This document shows, piece after piece, positions 1 to 6,344 of a stretch of DNA of 9,761 bases. The notes under the pieces were generated by a model that searched no databases, was not told the DNA's origin, and saw only the letters and a list, made by a program, of their open reading frames with translations. The first letter of the stretch is position 1. Each line of letters begins with the position of its first letter. Source of the stretch: Candidatus Coatesiibacteriota bacterium (lineage in GTDB: Bacteria > B130-G9); the NCBI GenBank assembly GCA_016929465.1, contig JAFGIT010000262.1:1-9761 (forward strand), given 5' to 3'. A program made the position numbers and the translations under genes.

Positions 1-82
1 CAACTCAACTCACACCACAATCCCCTCAAAAAACATAAAACCGAACCAGCTCGACCTCTCAAAAACCGTCAATCTGATTATT

Positions 83-99
83 GGGGGGGGCGGCGCCCC
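83..99. other. G8 run plus short GC hairpin upstream of rpoD promoter
   Basis: Eight consecutive G residues (83-90) run into an inverted repeat: GGGGC at 87-91, a GGC loop, and GCCCC at 95-99. The hairpin ends at the base before the candidate -35 box of rpoD. It has no T tract on either strand, so it is not a convincing intrinsic terminator for a gene to the left. It may be a topological or structural element, or simply a GC-rich tract. Positions 1-82 show no gene or motif that I can support. Confidence 0.35.
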
Positions 100-128
100 T
101 TGACAAAATCCCTATCACAGCCTAATGT
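100..128 (+). promoter_or_regulatory. Candidate sigma-70 type promoter for rpoD
   Basis: A perfect TTGACA (100-105) is followed by a 17-base spacer and TAATGT (123-128). The second box keeps the three most conserved -10 positions (T1, A2, T6). Transcription would start near 135, giving a leader of about 100 bases before the rpoD start codon. Only the perfect -35 and the ideal spacing support it; the -10 box is weak at its middle positions. Confidence 0.55.
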
Positions 129-182
129 TATCAATAGCATGAGCATATTAGGACTTCTTTCGAGGTGTTCTGGCCCTTAACT

Positions 183-198
183 CTCATCGTACGATGAG
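183..198. promoter_or_regulatory. Perfect 16-base palindrome in the rpoD leader
   Basis: CTCATCGTACGATGAG is an exact inverted repeat with no central gap, lying between the candidate promoter and the rpoD ribosome binding site. As DNA it could be an operator for a dimeric repressor or activator. As RNA it would form a 6-bp stem with a GUAC loop. A second CATCGT copy at 214-219 could pair with the ACGATG arm (191-196) instead, so two exclusive leader structures are possible. I do not recognise it as a known operator; it does not match the LexA box consensus I know from E. coli or from Bacillus. Confidence 0.5.
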
Positions 199-235
199 CG
201 AGTGACCTATACCCATCGTGTCCAGAGGTAGTTAA

Positions 236-2014
236 ATGGTATCAAAGTTAAAGCTTACCCAGATAAAAGATGGACTTATACGGGATGCAAAGACCCGAAA
301 AGTTGTTAGCTATCAGTGGATAAGCGATATGTTGCCATCCGGTGTTCTCATCTCAGGCAACGAACTCGATGAGCTCATGATGGCCCTGAGCAGAAACGGC
401 ATCGAAATCGTCGATGACGGGGCCGATGAGCTGATCGACCAGCTATCCCAGGAATCCCCATCGGAACTTTCAGACGACTACTCAGGTGACGATCTGGAAG
501 AGCAGCATCACTATGATGTATCCAAGGAGCATTCTCCCGTAAACGTCTCGGATACTTTGAAGATGTACTTCCGAGATATGGGCAAGGTCCCATTATTGGA
601 CAGGGAAGGCGAAGTCAGAATAGCCAAGAGGATTGAGTCCGGCAAAACCAAAGTACTCAAAGCGGTCATCTCATCACCTATGAGCACAAAGGATTTGCTC
701 CGCTTCGCTGCTGATCACAGACGCCGGCATAATATCAGAGCCATCGTCAAGGTCGAGGATTATCGGGAGAACTTCGATGAAGAAGAAGAACGCAAACGCG
801 TCTTCGATACTCTTGTCGATATAAAGAAACTCCATCGCGAATACATCAAAGCCTCTCGTGTGTGCAAGAAATCCGTGACTCCCCCCAAAGAGGACAGGAA
901 AAAAGCCGGGAGACTATTCGCTCAACTGATCGAGAGACTGATCTCCCTCAACTTGAGCGAGAAGTACATCAATAAGATGACCGACAGAATCCGGGATGTC
1001 CTCAACCAGTGGGCAGAGTGTGAGAGCGAAATACGTAAGTACGAAGAGCACTGTGGGCTGACTGTCAGAGAGATGAGAAGCTGGATCAGGAAACTGAGTC
1101 AGGCGCCTCCCGAGGACAAGGGCCGCAAAGAAGAGCAGGTCGCGTTCACACTCGAAGAACTCGAGGAGATCGACAGCATCATCAGGGACCGCCGAAAGAA
1201 GGTCAAGAAGATCAAGTCCGAAACCGGCATGACGCTTGGCGCATTGATGCAGACCTCACACAAAATAGCGATGGGGCATGAGACCGCCAAAGAAGCAAAA
1301 AGGGAATTATCCGAGGCCAATCTGAGACTCGTTGTCAGCATCGCGAAAAAATATGTAAATCGCGGACTTCACCTCTCGGACCTCATTCAGGAAGGCAATA
1401 TCGGCCTCATGAAGGCCGTGGACAAGTTCGAATACAAGCGGGGATATAAGTTCTCGACATACGCAACCTGGTGGATTAGACAGGCAATAACGAGGGCAAT
1501 GGCCGACCAGGCCAGGACTATCAGGATTCCTGTCCACATGATCGAGACGATCAATCGCATCGTCCGCACCTCGAGATATCTGGTGCAGGAATACGGACGA
1601 GAACCAACACCGGACGAACTGGCTCAGAGGCTCGCGATGCCTCCCGACAAAATCCGCAAAATTATGAAGATCGCGCAGGAGCCTATTTCGTTGGAGACTC
1701 CAATAAATGAGGAAGAAGATAGCCATATCGGAGACTTCATCGAAGACAAGAAGATAATGTCGCCAAGTGACTCGGTCGATAGAGAGAACCTAAAGGAGAT
1801 CACTCGCAAACTCCTGAGGCAGTATCTGACTCCACGGGAGGAGATGGTTATTAGGCTTAGAATGGGCATAGATACCGGATACGAGCACACGCTAGAAGAA
1901 GCGGGCATTATGTTCAACGTCACAAGGGAGCGTATCCGACAGATCGAAGCAAAAGCCCTGAGAAAACTGCGGCACCCAACCAGACGCAAATTCCTCAAAG
2001 GCTTCTCCCCTTGA
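236..2014 (+). CDS. rpoD: RNA polymerase primary sigma factor RpoD (sigma-70)
   Basis: This is the housekeeping sigma subunit that directs core RNA polymerase to -35/-10 promoters. The 592-residue protein has the full group 1 layout. An acidic region 1.1 is followed by region 1.2 (about 105-138, [20 protein letters not shown]). A long charged non-conserved insert spans about 139-345. Region 2 starts at about 358, with [33 protein letters not shown] and [18 protein letters not shown]. Region 3 is about 436-510. Region 4 (525-592) has [14 protein letters not shown] and the -35-binding helix in [20 protein letters not shown]. Region 1.1 plus the large insert separates it from alternative sigma factors and resembles proteobacterial RpoD more than short SigA. 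AGAGGT (224-229) lies 6 bases before the ATG. The gene appears monocistronic: its own promoter upstream, a terminator downstream, and no dnaG or rpsU visible on its left. Confidence 0.97.
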   Translation: MVSKLKLTQIKDGLIRDAKTRKVVSYQWISDMLPSGVLISGNELDELMMALSRNGIEIVDDGADELIDQLSQESPSELSDDYSGDDLEEQHHYDVSKEHSPVNVSDTLKMYFRDMGKVPLLDREGEVRIAKRIESGKTKVLKAVISSPMSTKDLLRFAADHRRRHNIRAIVKVEDYRENFDEEEERKRVFDTLVDIKKLHREYIKASRVCKKSVTPPKEDRKKAGRLFAQLIERLISLNLSEKYINKMTDRIRDVLNQWAECESEIRKYEEHCGLTVREMRSWIRKLSQAPPEDKGRKEEQVAFTLEELEEIDSIIRDRRKKVKKIKSETGMTLGALMQTSHKIAMGHETAKEAKRELSEANLRLVVSIAKKYVNRGLHLSDLIQEGNIGLMKAVDKFEYKRGYKFSTYATWWIRQAITRAMADQARTIRIPVHMIETINRIVRTSRYLVQEYGREPTPDELAQRLAMPPDKIRKIMKIAQEPISLETPINEEEDSHIGDFIEDKKIMSPSDSVDRENLKEITRKLLRQYLTPREEMVIRLRMGIDTGYEHTLEEAGIMFNVTRERIRQIEAKALRKLRHPTRRKFLKGFSP

Positions 2015-2047
2015 TGTAGCTGCGCACCGAATTGGGGATTAGCCTGA

Positions 2048-2071
2048 GAGAAGAATGGCGCCGGGCTTCTC
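2048..2071 (+). other. Hairpin between rpoD and its terminator
   Basis: GAGAAG (2048-2053) and CTTCTC (2066-2071) form a 6-bp stem around a 12-base loop that itself contains the self-complementary GGCGCC. It sits 7 bases before the terminator stem. It may protect the rpoD mRNA 3' end from exonucleases, or fold together with the terminator. No T tract follows it, so I do not call it a terminator by itself. Confidence 0.35.
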
Positions 2072-2077
2072 CTCGTG

Positions 2078-2113
2078 AAGGCCAGATGCCAATATGACTG
2101 ATTTGGCCTTTTT
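2078..2113 (+). terminator. Rho-independent terminator after rpoD
   Basis: AAGGCCAGAT (2078-2087) pairs with ATTTGGCCTT (2101-2110) through one G-U pair, leaving a 13-base loop. The stem runs directly into TTTTT (2109-2113). It starts 63 bases after the rpoD stop codon and separates rpoD from the next gene. There is no matching A tract on the left side, so it should act on the + strand only. Confidence 0.8.
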
Positions 2114-2147
2114 CGGTGGGGCTGCGAGCTAAGATGTTTTCATATAA

Positions 2148-2939
2148 ATGAGCCTAATCGCGATTTCGGATCTGCATCTCGGTCCTGACGATGACGATCT
2201 CAAGGCGGCATTTGTTGAACTGCTAGATTTCGTGACGCCCGAAGTCGACTCCTTGGTAATCAATGGTGACCTCTTCAGCTTCTGGTTCGGATACCCGGAT
2301 GTCATCCCATACCGCTACCTCACCGTACTCGCAAAGATGCTCGAATTATCCGACCGGGGTGTGAACTTCAGATACTTCCACGGCAACCACGACTTCGCGA
2401 TGGGCCCTTTCTTCGAGACATACCTTCCTGCCGCTATTTACAGCGACTTCGCGCTGATTGATTATCAGGGCACAAACGTGCACTTCGAGCACGGAGATCT
2501 AATCAACTACGAGGACACTGGATACAAGCTGCTCAGGAAAGTTGTCAGGAGCAAGCCCATAAATTGGCTCTTCAAAGCTGTTCCACCACACATAGGACTC
2601 GGAATTGCGAACTGCTGCGCGCATATCAGCAGAAAATACGTCATAGGCAAGAACACCAGCTTCTATTATTGCTGCCTGGAATCCGCATACCGCAGGATGA
2701 GAGACGGCGCCGATCTCGTTGTTTACGGACATGGGCATCGGACCATATTCCGTGAGATGGTCATTTGCAGGAAGAAGAAACTCCTCGTCATGATTCCCGG
2801 AATCAAGAGGAGTGAGATCTACTTCTTGAGGCTCTCAGGAGAGAACAGCGGCCTCTTCGCCTTCGATCCTGAAATCCGCCAGGAGAGGGTGGTGCATTCA
2901 TTCGACCTAAATTCCCTTGGAAAGGCAGTCGAGGGATAG
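2148..2939 (+). CDS. LpxH-like calcineurin-type metallophosphoesterase
   Basis: Probable UDP-2,3-diacylglucosamine pyrophosphatase or close relative, a cytoplasmic membrane-associated enzyme of lipid A synthesis. The 263 residues carry the dimetal motifs in order: D8-L-H10, GD41 (NGDLF), GN80HD82, H115GD and GH195GH197. These positions match the metal ligands I recall for E. coli LpxH (D8, H10, D41, N79, H114, H195, H197) almost number for number. LpxH normally has GNRD where this protein has GNHD, so it could be a related phosphodiesterase with another substrate; I left the symbol empty for that reason. Residues 120-190 would form the substrate lid and hold two adjacent-cysteine pairs (C156-C157, C175-C176). 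A TAA directly before the ATG rules out an earlier start, and no clear ribosome binding site precedes it. It probably shares a transcript with tsaD, 6 bases downstream. Confidence 0.85.
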   Translation: MSLIAISDLHLGPDDDDLKAAFVELLDFVTPEVDSLVINGDLFSFWFGYPDVIPYRYLTVLAKMLELSDRGVNFRYFHGNHDFAMGPFFETYLPAAIYSDFALIDYQGTNVHFEHGDLINYEDTGYKLLRKVVRSKPINWLFKAVPPHIGLGIANCCAHISRKYVIGKNTSFYYCCLESAYRRMRDGADLVVYGHGHRTIFREMVICRKKKLLVMIPGIKRSEIYFLRLSGENSGLFAFDPEIRQERVVHSFDLNSLGKAVEG

Positions 2940-2945
2940 TTCTCG

Positions 2946-3977
2946 TTGGCGCTCTTAATGGGGATAGACACATCCTGCGATGACACTTCCTGTGCAATCG
3001 TGGAGGACGGCAGACAAATTCTATCCAACGTAGTATCCTCGCAGATTACCGAGCATTCCGAATATGGCGGTGTTGTGCCGGAAATCGCATGTAGAAAGCA
3101 CGTCGAGAATATCGTGGGCGTCGTCAGGAAGGCCATCGCAGACGCGAAATGCGAACTAAATGACATCTCCGCAATCGCGGTAACCAAAGGGCCCGGTCTC
3201 GTCGGCGCTCTGCTTGTGGGAATTGGAGTCGCCAAAGCAATCGCGTATTCGCAGAGTCTGCCATTGATACCAGTGAACCACCTCGAAGGTCACATCCTCT
3301 CCCCATTTCTGGCTTCCGGAGTGAATTATGAGTTCCCGTTCGTATCCCTCGTGGTCTCCGGCGGGCACACCAGCCTATATGTTGTGCGAGAGCTTGGGCG
3401 ATACGAAGCCGTGGGCCGCACGGTTGATGACGCTGCCGGGGAAGCTTTCGATAAGACCGCGAAGGCTCTCGGACTGGGCTACCCAGGGGGACCTGTTGTT
3501 GAGAAGAGGGCCGCGAAAGCTGCTCGCTCGATAGAACTCCCAAGCCCGATGATCAAGCATGATAGCTTCGATTTTAGCTTCTCAGGCCTAAAGACTGCAG
3601 CTCTGAATTACATCCGATTTGAGCTCGAGATCGAGCCAAACGCGAACTGCGGAGATGCAATCGATACCGATGCGGTCGATAGTCTCTGCGCTGGCTTTCA
3701 GGATGCGGTAATCGATGTCCTCTTGTACAAGGCATTCAGGCTCTCAGAGCAGAGGAAGATCCCAATCGTCGCATTGGGCGGTGGAGTGTCTGCGAATACC
3801 ACCCTCCGGGAGCGATTTATCTCCAGGGGAAAACAGGATGCAGTGCGAGTCATCTTCCCATCGAAGCCACTTTCCACAGACAACGCAGCGATGATCGCCG
3901 CAGCCGGATTTCACCGCTTCGTCAATAAGGAGTTCGCGGATTCGACGCTGGATGCAGAGCCTAATCTTCCGCTCTGA
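2946..3977 (+). CDS. tsaD: tRNA N6-adenosine threonylcarbamoyltransferase TsaD
   Basis: TsaD moves threonylcarbamoyl from TC-AMP to A37 of ANN-decoding tRNAs (t6A), working with TsaB and TsaE in the cytoplasm. The 343 residues show the Kae1/TsaD motifs: GIDTSCDDTS (6-15), the metal-binding NH112LEGH116 pair, VSGGHTSLY (137-145), DDAAGEAFDKTAKALGLGYP (161-180), FSFSGLKTAA (210-219), GGGVSANTTLRE (278-289) and the metal ligand D312 in STDNAAM. The length is normal. I chose the TTG at 2946. It keeps the first beta strand (MALLMGIDTS), and GAGGGA at 2931-2936, inside the end of the upstream gene, lies 9 bases before it. The ATG at 2958 has no ribosome binding site and would clip the fold. The 6-base gap to the upstream gene suggests translational coupling. 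In E. coli tsaD also lies beside the rpsU-dnaG-rpoD locus. Confidence 0.97.
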   Translation: MALLMGIDTSCDDTSCAIVEDGRQILSNVVSSQITEHSEYGGVVPEIACRKHVENIVGVVRKAIADAKCELNDISAIAVTKGPGLVGALLVGIGVAKAIAYSQSLPLIPVNHLEGHILSPFLASGVNYEFPFVSLVVSGGHTSLYVVRELGRYEAVGRTVDDAAGEAFDKTAKALGLGYPGGPVVEKRAAKAARSIELPSPMIKHDSFDFSFSGLKTAALNYIRFELEIEPNANCGDAIDTDAVDSLCAGFQDAVIDVLLYKAFRLSEQRKIPIVALGGGVSANTTLRERFISRGKQDAVRVIFPSKPLSTDNAAMIAAAGFHRFVNKEFADSTLDAEPNLPL

Positions 3978-4001
3978 ACTGATCGATATAACTTGGTGAT
4001 A

Positions 4002-4022
4002 CAGGACTACCCAAATGTCCTG
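4002..4022 (+). other. Hairpin downstream of tsaD
   Basis: CAGGAC (4002-4007) and GTCCTG (4017-4022) form a 6-bp stem with a 9-base loop, 24 bases after the tsaD stop. GGTG at 3995-3998 and CACC at 4032-4035 could close it further. No T run follows. It may be an mRNA 3' structure or a factor-dependent stop, but it is not a standard intrinsic terminator. The rest of the 3978-4184 gap holds no small ORF or RNA gene that I recognise. Confidence 0.3.
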
Positions 4023-4109
4023 CTCGCAGAACACCAGTATAGCGAAAAATCAGATTTTGAGCTGAGAATGTGGCGGGGTATGGTACCAGGCAAGAAGACC
4101 ATGTTTCGC

Positions 4110-4138
4110 TTGAATCCATGAGTCTTCGATGATACTAT
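4110..4138 (+). promoter_or_regulatory. Candidate promoter for the HD-GYP gene
   Basis: TTGAAT (4110-4115), a 17-base spacer and TACTAT (4133-4138) make a fair sigma-70 pattern, with four of six matches in each box. The transcript would begin near 4145 and have a leader of about 40 bases. This fits the 207-base gap after tsaD and suggests the HD-GYP gene is expressed separately from the tsaD unit. Confidence 0.5.
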
Positions 4139-4184
4139 ACCATTATCCGTACCTGTCTGAGAACGCAATTGAGGGAGTCGTCAG

Positions 4185-5102
4185 ATGTCTGAGGAGATGA
4201 TCCGGGCCAGGAGGTCACAGATGGGCCGCTACAAGATCCCGCTATACATAAAGACTGACAGCCACGAGTTCATTCTCTACAAACCGGAGGGAATGCTCCT
4301 CCAGAACATGCGAGTGGAAACAGGCAAGTTCCCATCAGAACTATTCCTTAGAGCACAGGACAAACTGCAGGGGATAAAGGAACTCCAGCAGTCATTTAAC
4401 GAAGATCTGAGGCGGCACATAAAGGCAAACGACACGAACAGAATGAAGGATACACTCGTCGGGGTCGTCGCCGAGACTTTGACCGAGCCGAGATCCGGCA
4501 GCCTGGAAGGGGTGGCGGAGACCGTTGATATCCTCGCCGGTGAATTCGCTACTCAGCCAGGCGTTCTGAAGGCACTTGTCAATGTCTACTTCAAGGACTA
4601 TACGACCGCAATTCACTCTGTGAATGTGATGGCCCTGACGCTCGGATACTGTCTGTTCAATGACCAGGGCCTCGACATGAGCAAGACCCTGGGACTCGCG
4701 GCACTACTCCATGACGTCGGCAAGACCAAGATCGACATGCGGATCCTGAATGCAAACAGGAAACTGACGGACGATGAATTCGCGCAGATAAAAAGACACC
4801 CGACGATCGGATATGACATTTTGAGAGAGTGCGATTTCAGCGATGAAGAGATTTTCAAGGGTGCGCTCGAACACCACGAGAAATTGGATGGCAGCGGATA
4901 TCCGAAAGGTATCAGGGACGTATCCCTCGCCGGCCAGATCATCGGGATCATCGACTGCTATGAGGCGATCACGAATGACGACAGACCCTATAGAAATGCC
5001 ATGGATCCACTCGACGCGCTCGCATTGATGAAGCGAGAGGTAGAGACCGAGCAATTCAACTGGAGGCTATTCGAGGGATTCGCGCGCAGTCTGGTCAAAT
5101 AG
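4185..5102 (+). CDS. HD-GYP domain protein, probable cyclic-di-GMP phosphodiesterase
   Basis: HD-GYP enzymes hydrolyse cyclic di-GMP (some also cGAMP) at a two- or three-metal site. The 305-residue protein keeps the metal-binding set: H144, H176-D177 with K180 (LLHDVGK), H205 (KRHPTIGYDIL), H230-H231 and D257, plus the family signature HHEKLDGSGYP (230-240). The active site therefore looks intact. The N-terminal ~130 residues have no response-regulator receiver, GAF or PAS motif and no membrane segment. They begin with a short beta-rich stretch (IPLYIKTDSHEFILYKPEG) and continue as charged helices, so the input signal is unknown. The ATG at 4185 has GAGGGAG 7 bases upstream. A second in-frame ATG at 4221 has a better ribosome binding site. 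The gene converges on the gyrA-side operon, with 63 bases between stop codons and no clear terminator. Cytoplasmic; family call firm, substrate inferred. Confidence 0.9.
   Translation: MSEEMIRARRSQMGRYKIPLYIKTDSHEFILYKPEGMLLQNMRVETGKFPSELFLRAQDKLQGIKELQQSFNEDLRRHIKANDTNRMKDTLVGVVAETLTEPRSGSLEGVAETVDILAGEFATQPGVLKALVNVYFKDYTTAIHSVNVMALTLGYCLFNDQGLDMSKTLGLAALLHDVGKTKIDMRILNANRKLTDDEFAQIKRHPTIGYDILRECDFSDEEIFKGALEHHEKLDGSGYPKGIRDVSLAGQIIGIIDCYEAITNDDRPYRNAMDPLDALALMKREVETEQFNWRLFEGFARSLVK
4209..4223 (+). promoter_or_regulatory. Internal Shine-Dalgarno and alternative start in HD-GYP gene
   Basis: AGGAGGT (4209-4215) is the best ribosome binding site in the window. It lies 5 bases before an in-frame ATG (4221-4223), which is Met13 of the long form. 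A protein starting there (MGRYKIPLYIK) loses only a basic 12-residue extension and keeps the whole predicted fold. Either both forms are made or the shorter one is the real product. Confidence 0.5.
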
Positions 5103-5165
5103 CCAGAATTCACATTTCTGCCGATTGGCTCCAATAGGCCCTGCCTGACCATACGTGCCGGAAGT

Positions 5166-6323
5166 TCAATGCACTGGCCAGTCTATCCGCAACCACGCGT
5201 CTTCGATGTCCGACCCGATAAGCTGACCGAAGAGAAGACAAGGATGCAGTGCGAGCCCACTTTCACCCGAAAGGCCGATCTCCTGTCCGGCATCGACCGC
5301 ATCACCAACGCAAACGAAGCTCGCACTCAAGTGCGAGTAGATCATTACACGGTGTCTGCTATGCAGGACAGCGATGGTCAGACCGTAGCCGGGGAAATAA
5401 CTCGCCAGCGCGATCCGGCCTCTCGCCACCGATCTAACCTGAGAATATTGCTCGCACGCGTACTCGGGACCCAGAACGCCCTCCGCCTCTGATCCCTCCG
5501 CGGGTCTGAATTGAAGGGGGGAGCCAAGACGCCCGGGGAGTCGCCCAATGTCCGTGTCATCCAGACTGTTCAGGGCATCCACGACCGCAGACCGAAGTCC
5601 GTTTCTGCATCGTCTAAGCATAGCAGGGCCATCCTTGTCTCGCGATAGGCCGGCGGCTGCGACGACTGCCAACTCGCGCTTGCCGGCTATTTGAGCATCG
5701 AGCTCCTCGTCCCTCGAGGCGAGCTCAGCTCGCATCTTGATCAACTCCCCGAGAAAAGCTTGCTGCTGCTTCCTCAAGTCTGTCTGCATCGCCACCACCT
5801 CCTTGAGCTCCCGAGCGATCTCGATCAGAAGAGCCCGAGTCAATGCAGTGAATTCACCTCTCAGCGAGCCGCTCGGAGATGCCTCGCCCTGCAGGTCGGG
5901 GAATATCCCGAAAGCCCAGACCGGGCAAGCCGAGACCAGACGCTCAGATGCCGCCTTGAGTGAATCGAATTCCAGACTCGCGCTGGCCAGCTTCTCGATG
6001 ATCTCATCCATCTGAGCGTTCTTTTCGCGCAAGCTGAGGGAGTGTATTACTTGTCTCGCCTGTCCCTCGAGGATTGAATTATCCCGCATTATAACCTCCA
6101 TCCACCGCGCTGTGAACTCAGGGGCCGCGTCCAGGGACGAGGCAGAATCCATCATCTCCTGTGCGGACGACCTGTATGTATCCAGATGCCTCTCAAGGCA
6201 ACCGCGCACAGCTTCGAACTCGGAAATAGCCCCCTGAAACTGCGGCACATTGCCTGCCAGAACGACACTGAATGCCGCGAAAATGGTCGCGATCGGAAGG
6301 AGAATCCTCGGCAGTAGGCTCAT
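5166..6323 (-). CDS. Secreted coiled-coil protein with degenerate LytM (M23) domain, EnvC-like
   Basis: Probable periplasmic activator of cell-wall amidases, not itself a peptidase. The 385 residues begin with a signal peptide (basic residue at R6, hydrophobic 7-23, likely cleavage after VLA at 21-23). Heptad-rich helices follow at about 30-130 and 156-225, on either side of a proline/glycine-rich break. The C-terminal domain (about 261-382) aligns by eye with EnvC LytM: RLPGRLGSP, then FPGYGLTIAVLHS, IYSHLS, VGDAVDAGQEIGLSGESG and PCLLFGQL. The last stretch is where active M23 enzymes have HLHFE; both histidines are gone, as in EnvC (PSLYFE, from memory), and the upstream HxxxD site is also missing. 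FtsX lies directly upstream in the operon, the known receptor for EnvC and similar proteins. No good ribosome binding site precedes the ATG, 21 bases after the ftsX stop, so translation may depend on coupling. Only moderate similarity to EnvC, hence no symbol. Confidence 0.8.
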   Translation of the reverse strand: MSLLPRILLPIATIFAAFSVVLAGNVPQFQGAISEFEAVRGCLERHLDTYRSSAQEMMDSASSLDAAPEFTARWMEVIMRDNSILEGQARQVIHSLSLREKNAQMDEIIEKLASASLEFDSLKAASERLVSACPVWAFGIFPDLQGEASPSGSLRGEFTALTRALLIEIARELKEVVAMQTDLRKQQQAFLGELIKMRAELASRDEELDAQIAGKRELAVVAAAGLSRDKDGPAMLRRCRNGLRSAVVDALNSLDDTDIGRLPGRLGSPLQFRPAEGSEAEGVLGPEYACEQYSQVRSVARGRIALASYFPGYGLTIAVLHSRHRVMIYSHLSASFVCVGDAVDAGQEIGLSGESGLALHPCLLFGQLIGSDIEDAWLRIDWPVH

Positions 6324-6344
6324 TGGATGGCAGAGATCACGAGT

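Noticed and set aside
1307-1726. 139-codon frame antisense to rpoD
   Set aside because: It overlaps the most conserved sigma regions 2 and 3, and its translation shows no family features.
2143-2148. TATAAA as a -10 box for the LpxH-like gene
   Set aside because: It overlaps the start codon, so a transcript would begin inside the gene, and there is no -35 box at the right distance.
2958-2960. ATG as the tsaD start
   Set aside because: It has no ribosome binding site and would remove the first strand before the GIDTSCDDT motif; the upstream TTG has GAGGGA at suitable spacing.
3124-3543. 139-codon frame antisense to tsaD
   Set aside because: Arginine- and proline-rich translation typical of a shadow frame, fully inside a conserved gene.
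4045-4058. AAAATC/GATTTT inverted repeat as a terminator for tsaD
   Set aside because: The stem is all A-T apart from one pair, the loop would be one base, and no T run follows the stem.
4081-4088. TGGTACCA palindrome as an operator
   Set aside because: Eight-base palindromes are expected by chance several times per 10 kb window, and nothing else supports it.
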